This document shows positions 44,846-55,047 of a DNA stretch of 64,000 bases, in pieces. Numbering within the stretch: the first letter of the stretch is position 1; every line of letters begins with the position of its first letter. Location of the stretch: assembly GCF_013201545.1 (NCBI RefSeq), contig NZ_CP053746.1:1949001-2013000 (forward strand), in the 5' to 3' direction. The DNA comes from Pseudomonas graminis. GTDB taxonomy: Bacteria > Pseudomonadota > Gammaproteobacteria > Pseudomonadales > Pseudomonadaceae. The translations under genes and the position numbers were made by a program. Below the pieces are notes generated by a model, which searched no databases, was not told where the DNA came from, and worked only from the letters and a program-made list of their open reading frames with translations.

Positions 44846-45514
44846 ATGAGCTATCAGCACAAATACGTCGACGGCACCAAGGTTCACTTTCCGCTCGGTA
44901 AAGTCGTCTGCATCGGCCGCAACTACGCCGAGCACGCCAAGGAGCTGGATAACCCGGTACCGACCGAGCCCTTGCTGTTCATCAAGCCGGGCAGCTGCGT
45001 GGTCGGGATCGAGGGGGGCTTCAGCATTCCTCAGGACCGGGGTTCGGTGCATTACGAAGCCGAGATCGTCGTGCTGATCGGCAAACCGCTGAGCAAGAAC
45101 CCCAGCCGCGAAGAAGTCCTCGACGCGATTTCCGGCTTCGCCCCGGGCCTGGACCTGACGCTGCGTGACGTGCAGTCGAAGCTGAAAGAGAAAGGCCTGC
45201 CGTGGGAAATCGCCAAATCGTTCGACGGCGCGGCGGTCATCGCGCCGTTCGTATCCGCTGACGCTTATCCCGACCTGACCGACATCGCCATCCGCCTGAC
45301 CATCAACGGCGAAGTCCGCCAGGACGGTAAGAGCAGTCACATGCTCAACCCGATCGTGCCGATGATCCAGCACATGGCCTCGCAGTTCTCGCTGCAGGCC
45401 GGTGACCTGATCATGACCGGCACGCCTGCCGGCGTAGGGCCGTTCACTGTTGGCGATGAGATCGTGCTGGAGCTGACCGGCCACAGCCGTTTTGAAAGCG
45501 ACGTTCGCGGATGA
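44846..45514 (+). CDS. Fumarylacetoacetate hydrolase family protein
   Basis: A 222-residue protein of the FAH fold: VVCIGRNYAEHAKEL, then EPLLFIKPGSCVVG, YEAEIVVLIGK (metal Glu pair) and MTGTPAGVGP. Members cleave C-C bonds or act as oxaloacetate decarboxylases/tautomerases, and the substrate here is unknown. It lies 37 bases after the dehydrogenase gene and overlaps the next gene by four bases, so the three may be co-transcribed. A CAGGAGC site precedes the start. Confidence 0.88.
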   Translation: MSYQHKYVDGTKVHFPLGKVVCIGRNYAEHAKELDNPVPTEPLLFIKPGSCVVGIEGGFSIPQDRGSVHYEAEIVVLIGKPLSKNPSREEVLDAISGFAPGLDLTLRDVQSKLKEKGLPWEIAKSFDGAAVIAPFVSADAYPDLTDIAIRLTINGEVRQDGKSSHMLNPIVPMIQHMASQFSLQAGDLIMTGTPAGVGPFTVGDEIVLELTGHSRFESDVRG

Positions 45515-46410
45515 CACAGCGTAGAAGCCGTCTGCGTTTCCGTTGGTGGTGGTTGCTCGCTGCAGCACTGGTGATTTTGGCCGGTCTGTCTTACGCCTGG
45601 CACTGGGACGATCGCGGTCTGTTGTGGCTGCGCGAGCGCAACGTCACGCCAGCCGAGCGCGCGGCGGGCATCTGGCTGCCGGATTACAAGGTAGACATCG
45701 ACGCCAAGCCGCTGACTGGCATGGAAAAGGATGAGGCCTCGGACTTGTCCTACGACCCGGCGACTAAAACCCTGTATTCGGTGATGGGCAAAAACCCTTT
45801 CCTTTCCGAGATCACGCTGACCGGCGACTTCATTCGCAAAATTCCGCTTGAGGGCTGGGGCAATCCCGAGGGTGTAGCCGTTCTGGGCGACGGCCTGATT
45901 GCTATCGTCGATGAGCGCCAGCACCTGATGACCATCGTCCACGTCACGCCTGACACCAGAACCCTCAACATCGCCGACTTCCCCAAGTACGATCTCGGTC
46001 CGTCGAAGGACCAGAACAAAGCCTTCGAAGGCATCGCCTGGGACCCACGGGATCAGCAGTTTCTATTCGGTGAAGAGCGCCCGCCAGCGCTGTACAGCTG
46101 GAAGGCCGATGGCAGCAGCGAGGTAAAGGGCGAGAAGCGCAAGCTGATTAACGACAACCTCATCGTGCGCAATCTGTCGTCTCTGTACGCGGACCAGAAA
46201 ACCGGGCATTTGCTGGTGTTGTCTGCCGAGTCGCACATGCTGCTGGAATTGGACGGCAAGGGGAATCAGGTCAGCTTCATGACGCTGCTGAGCGGTTTCA
46301 ATGGGCTGAGCCAGACCATTCCACGCGCCGAAGGGGTGGCGATGGACGAGAACGGCACCATTTACATGGTCAGCGAGCCCAATCTGTTTTATACCTTCAA
46401 GCGCCGGTAA
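45511..46410 (+). CDS. SdiA-regulated domain membrane-anchored protein, copy 1
   Basis: A 299-residue protein with an N-terminal membrane anchor (about residues 11-29, WWWLLAAALVILAGLSYAW) and a periplasmic SdiA-regulated (YjiK-like) beta-propeller domain: EASDLSYDPATKTLYSVMGKNPFLSEITLTG, then FEGIAWDPRDQQFLFGEERPP and EGVAMDENGTIYMVSEPNLFYTF. It starts in the FAH gene's stop (ATGA overlap). The second copy follows 139 bases later. Function unknown. Confidence 0.82.
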   Translation: MTQRRSRLRFRWWWLLAAALVILAGLSYAWHWDDRGLLWLRERNVTPAERAAGIWLPDYKVDIDAKPLTGMEKDEASDLSYDPATKTLYSVMGKNPFLSEITLTGDFIRKIPLEGWGNPEGVAVLGDGLIAIVDERQHLMTIVHVTPDTRTLNIADFPKYDLGPSKDQNKAFEGIAWDPRDQQFLFGEERPPALYSWKADGSSEVKGEKRKLINDNLIVRNLSSLYADQKTGHLLVLSAESHMLLELDGKGNQVSFMTLLSGFNGLSQTIPRAEGVAMDENGTIYMVSEPNLFYTFKRR

Positions 46411-46549
46411 GCCTCGGCTGGCTTCGCCTGGAACGTCGGTCGGGGCTCGTCATGGCCCCGAAAAGTCCAAACGAGATGTCACATCGCTTTCAGTTTGGCT
46501 TCAGAATACGGTGCTATTAAAGTCGCCCCACTGAAGTCGAGCCCCCTGC

Positions 46550-47461
46550 ATGCGTCGTGTGTCCCCGTTCCAGAGCGTCGTGCTCACGTTACTTGTCCTG
46601 TTGATTTTGACCGCGTCATTTTTCGTGGCGCGCGAGTACCGGGTCATCGAGCGGCTCTGGTTCAACTGGTACGTGTTCTGGCAATCCAGCGATGCGCAAG
46701 CGCTGGGGCTCGATGCCTATGAGGTCGAGATTGAGGCGCGGGCCATCGACGGCCTGGAGGCTAATGTCTCGGCGCTCAGCTTCGATCCGCAGCGCAAAAC
46801 CCTCTTTACCGTGACCAACAAAAACCCCGAGCTGGTCGAGTTGAGCCTGGAAGGGCGGATTCTCAGACGAATTCCCCTGACCGGGTTTGGTGACGCCGAG
46901 GCGGTCGAGTACATCAGCCCCGGGATTTACGTGATCAGCGACGAGCACAGTCAGCGGCTGATCAAGGTTCATGTGGATGACGACACGACATTTCTCGACG
47001 CGGCCGATGCCGAGCAGCTGACCCTGGGCATCGACGCCGGCGGCAACAACGGCTTCGAAGGCCTGGCCTACGATAATCAGGGCCGTCGGCTGTTCGTCGC
47101 CAAAGAGCGGCGGCCCGTGCAGATCATCGAAGTGCGCGGCTTTCCTGACGCCGGCACCCATTCCCCGAATATTCTGGAAGTGACGTCCAGCAAGCAGCGG
47201 GATGCAGGCCTGTTTGTGCGCGACCTTTCCAGCCTGCAATTCGATGAACGCAGCGGGCATCTGCTGGCGCTGTCGGATGAGTCGCGGCAGATTCTCGAAC
47301 TGGACACTGAAGGCAAACCCGTCGCCAACGTGTCTCTGACCAAGGGCAGCATGGGCCTGAGCAAAAGCGTGCCCCAGGCCGAAGGCATTGCCATGGGGGA
47401 CGACGGCACGTTGTACGTCGTGAGCGAGCCGAACCTGTTCTATGTGTTCAAGAAGCGCTGA
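46550..47461 (+). CDS. SdiA-regulated domain membrane-anchored protein, copy 2
   Basis: A 303-residue paralogue of the preceding gene, with the same layout: anchor at about residues 8-27 (VVLTLLVLLILTASFFVA), then the YjiK-like propeller (LSFDPQRKTLFTVTNKNPELVELSLEG, FEGLAYDNQGRRLFVAKERRP, EGIAMGDDGTLYVVSEPNLFYVFKKR). The two share the C-terminal SEPNLFY motif and the spacing of the blades. The tandem pair is probably an old duplication. Function unknown. Confidence 0.82.
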   Translation: MRRVSPFQSVVLTLLVLLILTASFFVAREYRVIERLWFNWYVFWQSSDAQALGLDAYEVEIEARAIDGLEANVSALSFDPQRKTLFTVTNKNPELVELSLEGRILRRIPLTGFGDAEAVEYISPGIYVISDEHSQRLIKVHVDDDTTFLDAADAEQLTLGIDAGGNNGFEGLAYDNQGRRLFVAKERRPVQIIEVRGFPDAGTHSPNILEVTSSKQRDAGLFVRDLSSLQFDERSGHLLALSDESRQILELDTEGKPVANVSLTKGSMGLSKSVPQAEGIAMGDDGTLYVVSEPNLFYVFKKR

Positions 47462-47503
47462 GGGCAAGGCATCTCCGCTAGGATTTGCTTTGCCCCGCAA
47501 CCA

Positions 47504-48175
47504 TTAGCGCTTGAGGGTTTTTACGCCTTCTTGGGTGCCCAGCAGCAACAGATCCGCCGGGCGCGCGGCGAACAGGCCGTTGGTGACGACGCCGACGATG
47601 TTGTTGATCTGCGCTTCCACTTCCACCGGGTTGGTGATGTTCATGTTGTGCACATCGAGGATGATGTTGCCGTTGTCCGTCAGCACACCGTCGCGGTAAA
47701 CCGGGTCGCCGCCCAGCTTCACCAGTTCGCGGGCCACGTGGCTGCGGGCCATCGGGATCACTTCGACCGGCAGAGGAAACGCTCCCAGTACCGGCACCAG
47801 TTTGCTGGCATCAGCGATACAGATGAAGGTTTTGGCCACGGCGGCCACGATCTTCTCGCGGGTCAGGGCTGCACCGCCGCCCTTGATCAGGTTCAGGTGC
47901 TCGTCGCTTTCGTCCGCGCCGTCGACGTAAAACTCCAGATCGCTGACGGTGTTCAGCTCATACACCGGAATGCCGTGCCCTTTAAGGCGTGCGGCCGTCG
48001 CGTCAGAGCTTGCGACTGCGCCATCGAACGCGCCTTTGTGCAGGGCCAGTGCGTCGATAAAGCAATTGGCGGTAGAGCCGGTGCCCACGCCCACAACGCT
48101 TTTGTCGTCGAGTTTCGGAAGAATGAAATCGACGGCGGCCTGGGCAACGGCCTGTTTGAGTTGATCCTGGGTCAT
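47504..48175 (-). CDS. rpiA: Ribose-5-phosphate isomerase A
   Basis: A 223-residue enzyme that interconverts ribose-5-phosphate and ribulose-5-phosphate in the pentose phosphate path. Motifs are [17 protein letters not shown] (phosphate loop), [29 protein letters not shown] (with catalytic Asp and Glu) and [12 protein letters not shown]. It diverges from ilvA, an arrangement also kept in P. aeruginosa. Confidence 0.97.
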   Translation of the reverse strand: MTQDQLKQAVAQAAVDFILPKLDDKSVVGVGTGSTANCFIDALALHKGAFDGAVASSDATAARLKGHGIPVYELNTVSDLEFYVDGADESDEHLNLIKGGGAALTREKIVAAVAKTFICIADASKLVPVLGAFPLPVEVIPMARSHVARELVKLGGDPVYRDGVLTDNGNIILDVHNMNITNPVEVEAQINNIVGVVTNGLFAARPADLLLLGTQEGVKTLKR

Positions 48176-48329
48176 GCGAGGTGGGCTCCGGTTACAGGGA
48201 ATAGCGATAGGTCCGAGGGCCGGCAGTATAACGACATGCCGTGGCCAAAGCCTGAGTCTTGATATGGTCGTGCGCCGGGACGAGGGGTAGACTTCCGGGT
48301 CCTGCCCCTTCGCCAGCGATTCTTCTCCG

Positions 48330-49844
48330 ATGCTCGAGCACTACGTCAAAAAGATCCTCACTTCCCGCGTCTACGACGTTGCCGTGGAAACCCCGCTGCA
48401 CGCCGCGCGCCAACTGTCCCAGCGCCTGGGCAATAACGTCCTGCTCAAGCGCGAAGACTTGCAGCCGGTCTATTCCTTCAAGATCCGCGGCGCGTACAAC
48501 AAGCTGGCGCAGCTGAGTCCGGAAGAGCTGGCGCGGGGCGTGGTGACGGCTTCGGCGGGTAATCACGCCCAGGGCCTGGCGCTGGCGGCGAAGACCCTGG
48601 GCGTGTCGGCGACCATCGTCATGCCGAAGACCACGCCGGAGATCAAGGTCGAAGGCGTGCGCTCCCGGGGCGGAAAAGTCGTACTGCACGGCGACTCGTT
48701 TCCCGAGGCGCTGGCGTATTCGCTGAAACTGGTTGAGGAACACGGCTACGTCTACGTTCATCCGTACGACGATCCCGACACCATCGCCGGGCAAGGCACG
48801 GTGGCGATGGAAATCCTGCGTCAGCATCAGGGGCCGCTGGACGCGATCTTCGTCCCGGTGGGTGGCGGCGGGTTGATTGCCGGTATCGCGGCGTACGTGA
48901 AATACCTGCGCCCGGAGATCAAGGTGATTGGCGTCGAGCCCGATGACTCCAATTGCCTGCAACAGGCCATGGCCTACGGCGAGCGCGTGGTGCTTCAGCA
49001 AGTCGGGCTGTTCGCCGATGGCGTCGCGGTGGCGCAGATCGGGCAGTACACCTTCGAGATCTGCAAGGATTACGTCGACGAGGTGATCACCGTCAGCACC
49101 GATGAAATCTGCGCGGCGATCAAGGACATCTATGACGATACCCGCTCCATCACCGAACCCGCCGGCGCGCTGGCCGTGGCCGGGATCAAGAAGTACACCG
49201 AACAGTACGAAGTCACCGGGCAGACGTTTGTGGCCATCGACTCCGGCGCCAACGTCAACTTCGACCGCCTGCGCCATGTGGCCGAGCGCGCTGAGCTGGG
49301 CGAAGGCCGCGAAGCAATCATTGCCGTGACCATTCCGGAACAGCCGGGCAGCTTCAAGGCGTTCTGCGAAGCGATCGGCAAGCGGCAGATCACTGAATTC
49401 AATTACCGCTATCACACCGACCGCGAGGCGCACATCTTCGTCGGCGTGCAGACCCACCCCGACACCGACCCGCGCAAAGCCCTGATTGCGAGCCTGACGG
49501 AACAGGGTTTTCCGGTACTCGACCTGACCGACAACGAACTGGCCAAGCTGCACCTGCGGCACATGGTGGGTGGGCATTCGGAGCGGGTCAGCGATGAGGT
49601 AGTGCTGAGGTTTGAATTCCCGGAGCGGCCGGGAGCGCTGTTCAACTTCCTGAACAAGCTGGGCGGGAAGTGGAATATTTCGATGTTTCATTACCGCAAT
49701 CACGGCGCGGCGGATGGCCGAGTGGTGGCGGGGTTGGTGGTGCCGGAAGATGAGCGGCATCTTGTGCCGCAGGCGTTGGCGGAGATCGGTTATCCGTATT
49801 GGGACGAGACCAGAAACCCGGCGTACAAGCTGTTTTTGGGATAA
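48330..49844 (+). CDS. ilvA: Threonine deaminase, biosynthetic type
   Basis: A 504-residue PLP enzyme that converts threonine to 2-oxobutyrate, the first step of isoleucine synthesis. The PLP lysine is in [11 protein letters not shown] (about residue 51), the glycine-rich phosphate loop is GGGGLIAG, and two ACT-like regulatory domains fill about residues 325-500 for isoleucine and valine control. Full length for the biosynthetic form. Divergent from rpiA, 154 bases away. Confidence 0.97.
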   Translation: MLEHYVKKILTSRVYDVAVETPLHAARQLSQRLGNNVLLKREDLQPVYSFKIRGAYNKLAQLSPEELARGVVTASAGNHAQGLALAAKTLGVSATIVMPKTTPEIKVEGVRSRGGKVVLHGDSFPEALAYSLKLVEEHGYVYVHPYDDPDTIAGQGTVAMEILRQHQGPLDAIFVPVGGGGLIAGIAAYVKYLRPEIKVIGVEPDDSNCLQQAMAYGERVVLQQVGLFADGVAVAQIGQYTFEICKDYVDEVITVSTDEICAAIKDIYDDTRSITEPAGALAVAGIKKYTEQYEVTGQTFVAIDSGANVNFDRLRHVAERAELGEGREAIIAVTIPEQPGSFKAFCEAIGKRQITEFNYRYHTDREAHIFVGVQTHPDTDPRKALIASLTEQGFPVLDLTDNELAKLHLRHMVGGHSERVSDEVVLRFEFPERPGALFNFLNKLGGKWNISMFHYRNHGAADGRVVAGLVVPEDERHLVPQALAEIGYPYWDETRNPAYKLFLG

Positions 49845-49907
49845 CGGCAGCGGCATGCGACCGGCTGCTACGCTTCAAACACCGCCAGACACAGGGACAC
49901 GAACACA

Positions 49908-50336
49908 ATGGAACACTTCGCTGCACTGAAAATTCTGCACGTCGTCAGCACGGTGCTGCTGTTCATTTGCGCGATGGGGCTGGTTGTGTGGATCGTCCGT
50001 GGCCGTCGGGCCGGCGATGTGACCGTGCAGAACCGCGCCATGCAACGGCCGTGGGCATTCGTCTGGGTGCTGATGGGCGTATGCCTGCTAACCCTGCCGA
50101 TCAGCGGCTGGTGGCTGGTGCACTACGCCGGCTGGCCGCTGGGACAGACCTGGCTGCTGGCGGCGAGTGTCCTGTATCTACTCGGCGCTCTGAGCTGGGC
50201 CTGGCTGGCGGTACGGGTCAATCGCCTGCGCCGGCCGGTCATCGTGGGTAACTCCCGCTTCACTCTGGCGCTGGCCATCTTCAGCGTCGTCTGCTTCGTG
50301 GCGATTGCCGGTCTTATGGGTGCCAAACCGGTTTAA
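49908..50336 (+). CDS. DUF2269 family integral membrane protein
   Basis: A 142-residue protein with four membrane segments (about residues 8-28, 47-66, 77-100 and 119-139) and the DUF2269 opening FAALKILHVVSTVLLFICAMGLVVWIVR. Function unknown. It follows ilvA by 63 bases on the same strand. The HAD gene that comes next is convergent. Confidence 0.85.
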   Translation: MEHFAALKILHVVSTVLLFICAMGLVVWIVRGRRAGDVTVQNRAMQRPWAFVWVLMGVCLLTLPISGWWLVHYAGWPLGQTWLLAASVLYLLGALSWAWLAVRVNRLRRPVIVGNSRFTLALAIFSVVCFVAIAGLMGAKPV

Positions 50337-50389
50337 ACCTCAGTCATCCAAACTGACGCCAGCGCAGATGTTCCTGCCGATAAAGAACG

Positions 50390-50413
50390 GTGGGAGCGAG
50401 CTTGCTCGCGAAG
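50390..50413. repeat. Single REP, family 1
   Basis: GTGGGAGCGAGCTTGCTCGC plus GAAG, with no inverted partner. It lies four bases from the stop codon of the HAD gene, between two convergent genes. Confidence 0.85.
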
Positions 50414-50417
50414 GCTT

Positions 50418-51074
50418 TCAGCCGCGCAGTGAAATCACCGGCCAGCCGCGACGGGTGGCTTCGGCGCGCAGCTTTTCATCAGGATCGACCGCCACCGGGT
50501 TCGCCACCTGCTCCAGCAATGGCAAATCGTTCATCGAATCACTGTAAAACCAACTGTCGTCCAGATTGAAACCGTTCTCTTCGATCCAGCGGTTCAGGCG
50601 GGTCACTTTGCCCTCGCGGAAGCACGGTACGTCAGTGGTCCGCCCGGTGTAGCGGCCATCGACGATTTCGCACTCGGTCGCCAGCAGCGTGTCGATGCCC
50701 AGTCGGGCCACGATCGGCGCGGTGACGAAACGGTTGGTCGCCGTGATCACTACCAGTTTGTCGCCAGCGTCGCGGTGCTTGGCGATGAGGGCCATGGCCT
50801 TTGGCAGGATCAGGGGCTCGACGCAATCGCGCATGAATTCCCGGTGCCATTCGTCGAGCTGCGCCATGTCGGTGCGCCCCAGAATCTCCAGGCTGAAATT
50901 CAGGTAGTCGGTCAGGTTCAGCGTGCCGGCCAGGTAGTCCTGATAAAAAGCATCGTTGCGTGCCTTGTAGGCCGCGCCGTCCAGGATGCCGCGTTCGCAC
51001 AGGTAATCGCCCCAGGCGTGATCGCTGTCGCCGCCGAGAAGGGTGTTGTCGAGGTCGAAGAGGGCCAGGCGCAT
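50418..51074 (-). CDS. HAD-superfamily phosphatase, subfamily IB (SerB-like)
   Basis: A 218-residue hydrolase. The nucleophile motif is [19 protein letters not shown] (Asp about residue 7), motif II is VVITATN, and motif IV is [16 protein letters not shown]. This is the HAD-IB pattern seen in phosphoserine phosphatase relatives and in the CicA-type family. The substrate is unknown. A true serine-path role would be notable because serA is nearby, but the gene is not adjacent to it. The start at 51074 ([11 protein letters not shown]) is the family start. Divergent from rppH. Confidence 0.86.
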   Translation of the reverse strand: MRLALFDLDNTLLGGDSDHAWGDYLCERGILDGAAYKARNDAFYQDYLAGTLNLTDYLNFSLEILGRTDMAQLDEWHREFMRDCVEPLILPKAMALIAKHRDAGDKLVVITATNRFVTAPIVARLGIDTLLATECEIVDGRYTGRTTDVPCFREGKVTRLNRWIEENGFNLDDSWFYSDSMNDLPLLEQVANPVAVDPDEKLRAEATRRGWPVISLRG

Positions 51075-51240
51075 GAGCTTTACTCGCTGAAATATCAGAA
51101 AAAAGAGCACAAGAATACGAGGTTTGCCCGAGAGACCGCATCTATTAATGCCGTTGTCACGATAAGCTGTCGCAGCCTCGTTGCTGCCTTCACGATCTTT
51201 GTGGAACAATGCGGCGACATGCGTTTGCGAGGTTGTAGCC

Positions 51241-51720
51241 GTGATCGACCCCGATGGTTTTCGCCCTAATGTCGGGATAATTCTGACAAATGATGCTGGT
51301 CAGGTCTTATGGGCTCGGCGCATCAATCAAGACGCCTGGCAGTTTCCGCAGGGGGGTATCAACCCTCAAGAGACGCCGGAAGACGCGCTTTACCGTGAAT
51401 TGAATGAAGAAGTCGGGCTGGAACGGCATGATGTTGAAATTCTTGCCTGCACCCGGGGTTGGTTGCGCTATCGTCTGCCGCAACGATTGGTCCGTACCCA
51501 CAGCCAGCCGCTGTGCATCGGCCAGAAGCAAAAATGGTTTCTCCTGCGCCTGATCTCCAACGAGCAGCGGGTGCGGATGGATTTGACCGGCAAACCGGAG
51601 TTCGATGGCTGGCGTTGGGTCAGTTATTGGTACCCGTTGGGCCAGGTGGTGACATTCAAGCGCGAGGTATATCGCCGCGCACTCAAAGAGCTTGCCCCGC
51701 GCCTGTTGGCGCGCGACTGA
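51241..51720 (+). CDS. rppH: RNA pyrophosphohydrolase RppH
   Basis: A 159-residue Nudix enzyme that removes pyrophosphate from the 5' end of mRNA and starts its decay. It begins GTG ([20 protein letters not shown]). The Nudix box is [23 protein letters not shown]. The later [16 protein letters not shown] and [17 protein letters not shown] match RppH. It is 21 bases before ptsP, as in other Pseudomonas, and they are probably one operon. Confidence 0.96.
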   Translation: MIDPDGFRPNVGIILTNDAGQVLWARRINQDAWQFPQGGINPQETPEDALYRELNEEVGLERHDVEILACTRGWLRYRLPQRLVRTHSQPLCIGQKQKWFLLRLISNEQRVRMDLTGKPEFDGWRWVSYWYPLGQVVTFKREVYRRALKELAPRLLARD

Positions 51721-51741
51721 CACGGAGTTCGACCCCGAGCC

Positions 51742-54021
51742 ATGCTCAATACGCTGCGCAAGATCGTCCAGGAAGTTAACTCCGCCAAGGATCTCAAGGC
51801 GGCGTTGGGCATTATTGTGTTACGCGTCAAAGAGGCCATGAGCAGCCAGGTCTGCTCGGTCTATCTGCTCGACCCTGAAGCCAACCGCTTTGTACTGATG
51901 GCGACCGAAGGCCTGAACAAGCGCTCGATCGGCAAGGTGAGCATGGCCCCGAACGAAGGCCTCGTCGGTCTCGTCGGCACACGTGAAGAACCACTGAACC
52001 TCGAAAACGCCGCCGACCACCCTCGCTATCGCTACTTTGCTGAAACCGGTGAAGAGCGTTACGCGTCGTTCCTCGGCGCGCCGATCATCCACCACCGCAG
52101 GGTAGTGGGCGTATTGGTGATCCAGCAAAAGGAGCGCCGTCAGTTCGACGAGGGCGAAGAAGCCTTCCTCGTGACGATGAGCGCGCAACTCGCAGGCGTT
52201 ATCGCCCATGCGGAAGCCACCGGCTCCATTCGCGGGCTGGGTCGGCAGGGCAAGGGCATTCAGGAAGCCCGATTCGTCGGTGTGCCGGGTTCGCCGGGCG
52301 CTGCGGTGGGTACTGCGCTGGTCATGCTGCCGCCGGCTGACCTCGAAGTTGTGCCGGACAAAACCGTCTCTGATATCACCGCTGAACTCAAGTTGTTCCA
52401 GACTGCCCTTGAAGGCGTTCGCAATGACATGCGCACCCTTTCGGCGAAGTTGGCGACACAGTTGCGCCCAGAAGAACGCGCGCTCTTCGATGTATACCTG
52501 ATGATGCTCGACGATGCGTCGCTGGGCAGTGAAGTCACCAACGTCATCAAAACCGGCCAGTGGGCCCAGGGCGCTTTGCGCTCGGTGGTCAACGAGCACG
52601 TCAAACGCTTCGAGCTGATGGACGACGCCTACCTGCGCGAACGTGCATCGGACGTCAAAGACCTCGGTCGCCGCCTGCTTGCCTACCTTCAGGAAGCGCG
52701 CCAGCAAACACTGGTTTATCCCGACAACACCATTCTGGTCAGCGAAGAGCTGTCCCCCGCCATGCTCGGCGAGGTGCCGGAAGGGAAGTTGGTGGGCCTG
52801 ATTTCGGTGCTCGGCTCGGGTAACTCCCACGTCGCCATTCTCGCCCGGGCCATGGGCATTCCCACGGTCATGGGCGTGGTGGACCTGCCGTACTCGAAAG
52901 TCGACGGCATCCAGCTGATCGTCGACGGCTATCACGGCGAGGTCTTCACCAACCCGTCCGAGATTCTGATCAAACAGTATTCCGTCGTTGTCGAAGAGGA
53001 GCGTCAGCTTTCTCAAGGCCTCGACGCGCTGCGTGAATTGCCCTGCGTGACCCTCGACGGACACCGCATGCCGCTGTGGGTCAACACGGGTCTGCTGGCG
53101 GACGTGGCCCGCGCGCAACAGCGGGGCGCGGAAGGCGTTGGCCTGTACCGCACCGAAGTGCCGTTCATGATTCAGCAGCGTTTCCCGAGCGAGAAGGAAC
53201 AGCTCGCCATCTACCGTGAGCAATTGGCGGCGTTCCACCCATTGCCGGTGACGATGCGAACCCTGGACATCGGCGGCGACAAGTCGCTGTCGTACTTCCC
53301 GATCAAGGAAGACAACCCGTTCCTCGGCTGGCGCGGCATCCGCGTGACGCTGGATCATCCTGAAATCTTCCTCGTGCAGACCCGCGCCATGCTCAAGGCC
53401 AGCGAAGGCCTGAACAACCTGCGGATTCTGCTGCCGATGATCTCCGGCACCCACGAGACCGAAGAGGCGCTGCACCTCATCCACCGGGCGTGGGGCGAAG
53501 TGCGCGATGAAGGCACCGACGTGCCGATGCCGCCGGTGGGCGTGATGATTGAAGTGCCGGCGGCGGTCTACCAGACCCGTGAGTTGGCGCGTCAGGTGGA
53601 TTTCCTGTCTGTTGGTTCGAACGATCTGACTCAATATCTGCTGGCGGTCGACCGTAACAACCCGCGCGTGGCGGATTTGTACGATTACCTCCATCCGGCG
53701 GTGCTCCAGGCCTTGCAGAGCGTGGTGCGTGATGCCCACGCCGAAGGCAAGCCGGTGAGCATTTGCGGCGAGATGGCCGGTGATCCTGCGGCGGCGGTGC
53801 TGCTGATGGCGATGGGCTTTGACAGCCTGTCGATGAACGCCACCAACTTGCCGAAAGTGAAATGGATGCTGCGTCAGATCAACCTGAGCATGGCCAAGGA
53901 CCTGTTGGCCCAACTGATGAAGAACGATAACCCGCAAGTCATCAGCAGCTCGTTGCAACTGGCGCTGAGGAATCTGGGCCTGTCGCGGATGATCAATCCG
54001 GGGTCTGTGAAAGGGCATTGA
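51742..54021 (+). CDS. ptsP: Nitrogen-PTS enzyme I (EI-Ntr)
   Basis: A 759-residue phosphotransferase. An N-terminal GAF domain (about residues 1-165) senses a small molecule. The PEP-utilising part follows: the phospho-histidine is His363 in GSGNSHVAILARAMG, and C-terminal motifs include FLSVGSNDLTQYLLAVDRNN and SICGEMAGDP. It passes phosphate from PEP to NPr and EIIA-Ntr and so links carbon and nitrogen status. Co-transcribed with rppH. Confidence 0.97.
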   Translation: MLNTLRKIVQEVNSAKDLKAALGIIVLRVKEAMSSQVCSVYLLDPEANRFVLMATEGLNKRSIGKVSMAPNEGLVGLVGTREEPLNLENAADHPRYRYFAETGEERYASFLGAPIIHHRRVVGVLVIQQKERRQFDEGEEAFLVTMSAQLAGVIAHAEATGSIRGLGRQGKGIQEARFVGVPGSPGAAVGTALVMLPPADLEVVPDKTVSDITAELKLFQTALEGVRNDMRTLSAKLATQLRPEERALFDVYLMMLDDASLGSEVTNVIKTGQWAQGALRSVVNEHVKRFELMDDAYLRERASDVKDLGRRLLAYLQEARQQTLVYPDNTILVSEELSPAMLGEVPEGKLVGLISVLGSGNSHVAILARAMGIPTVMGVVDLPYSKVDGIQLIVDGYHGEVFTNPSEILIKQYSVVVEEERQLSQGLDALRELPCVTLDGHRMPLWVNTGLLADVARAQQRGAEGVGLYRTEVPFMIQQRFPSEKEQLAIYREQLAAFHPLPVTMRTLDIGGDKSLSYFPIKEDNPFLGWRGIRVTLDHPEIFLVQTRAMLKASEGLNNLRILLPMISGTHETEEALHLIHRAWGEVRDEGTDVPMPPVGVMIEVPAAVYQTRELARQVDFLSVGSNDLTQYLLAVDRNNPRVADLYDYLHPAVLQALQSVVRDAHAEGKPVSICGEMAGDPAAAVLLMAMGFDSLSMNATNLPKVKWMLRQINLSMAKDLLAQLMKNDNPQVISSSLQLALRNLGLSRMINPGSVKGH

Positions 54022-54044
54022 CGGCTGGCGCTGCGCTGCTCCTG

Positions 54045-54135
54045 GTGGGACCGGCTTCAGCCGGAAAGAGGCCGGATCAGTCACCCTCAAATGTGCGGTG
54101 TGACACAGGACGCTTTCCCGGCTAAAGCCGGCTTA
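54045..54135. repeat. REPIN, family 2
   Basis: GGTGGGACCGGCTTCAGCCGG opens it (the two arms are slightly diverged) and CCCGGCTAAAGCCGGCTTAG closes it. It lies just after ptsP. Confidence 0.85.
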
Positions 54136-54175
54136 GCTCAGACACCACTGCAGATGTATCTGTCGACCGAGAAAT

Positions 54176-54266
54176 TGTGGGAGTGAGCTTGCTCGCGAAT
54201 AGGCTGGTACATCCGCTAGAGTTTCAGCGGCTGGGATGCAGTCTTCGCGAGCAAGCTCACTCCCTC
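54176..54266. repeat. REPIN, family 1, next to a family-2 copy
   Basis: TGTGGGAGTGAGCTTGCTCG opens it and GCGAGCAAGCTCACTCCCTC closes it. It stands 40 bases after the previous family-2 REPIN. The two occupy almost the whole ptsP to NRDE gene gap. Confidence 0.9.
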
Positions 54267-54300
54267 AGATCATGTGTAAGCAGATACACCGCAGCGCCAG

Positions 54301-55047
54301 TTAAACCTGCAGGTCCACCTCCCCCAATCTCCCGCCATACGGCCCAAAGCTGCGCTCGATAAGTCGCCGGCTGCCATCCGCATTAACCAGCAACACCGTG
54401 CTCGCTCGCGTGCCGTAATTGGGGCTGGCGATGAACACGCTCGACAGCAGCTTCTCCGTCGCAAGCCCAACGCCGGTGCTTGGCAGTTCAGCGTCTGGCG
54501 CAGGCGCGTGATCGCTGAGAAAGCCAAACAGCGCCTCGGGATCAGGATTGTCCAAATGATCAGACAGGGCAGCCTTGGCCTTCACCAGCTTGGGCCACGG
54601 CGTGTCGAACCCGGCGTTGGACACTCCGTAGATGCCTGCTTCCAGTCGGCGGGGTGTTGGATCGTTCCCATTGAGGAAGTGCAACTGCTCACGATCACCT
54701 ACCAGAACGTTAAACCCGCCGTACTCCGCCGAACGCGCGGCGACACCACGCAAATACTCGTCAATTGCAAGTTCATTGTTTAAAAAACCGGCGACCAATT
54801 CCCCCCGCGAACGACGGCCTGGCGGCTTGCCTGGCTCGCGGATGTTGGTGAGCGCTGCGAATCGTCCGTCAGCATTGATCCCCAGCCACGTTCCACCCGC
54901 TTCAAGATCGCGTCCGGCGTAGATCTGTGGCGCTTCTTCCCACTGCGCGAGCGGCAGAGTAGGGCGAGCGTAGAACTCGTCGCGATTGGCCGCCAGAATC
55001 AGCGGCTGCGCGTGCGTCGGCCGCCAGGCGAAGACGATAAGGCACAT
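54301..55047 (-). CDS. NRDE (TANGO2-like) family protein
   Basis: A 248-residue protein that starts MCLIVFAWRPTHAQPLILAANRDEFYARP, with the NRDE motif that names the family and a possible N-terminal nucleophile Cys2. Other family parts are GGTWLGINADGRFAALTNIREP and RSRGELVAGFL. The TANGO2 family is linked to haem handling in other organisms, but the bacterial function is not known. It lies between ptsP (convergent) and lgt (divergent). Confidence 0.88.
   Translation of the reverse strand: MCLIVFAWRPTHAQPLILAANRDEFYARPTLPLAQWEEAPQIYAGRDLEAGGTWLGINADGRFAALTNIREPGKPPGRRSRGELVAGFLNNELAIDEYLRGVAARSAEYGGFNVLVGDREQLHFLNGNDPTPRRLEAGIYGVSNAGFDTPWPKLVKAKAALSDHLDNPDPEALFGFLSDHAPAPDAELPSTGVGLATEKLLSSVFIASPNYGTRASTVLLVNADGSRRLIERSFGPYGGRLGEVDLQV

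Noticed and set aside
48192..49856. A 554-codon open frame opposite ilvA
   Set aside because: Same reason: antisense of a well-conserved gene, no family match and no good start.
51820..54090. A 756-codon open frame opposite ptsP
   Set aside because: It mirrors the ptsP codons. The protein shows no recognisable family, and its His/Arg/Gln-rich make-up is typical of shadow frames in GC-rich genomes.
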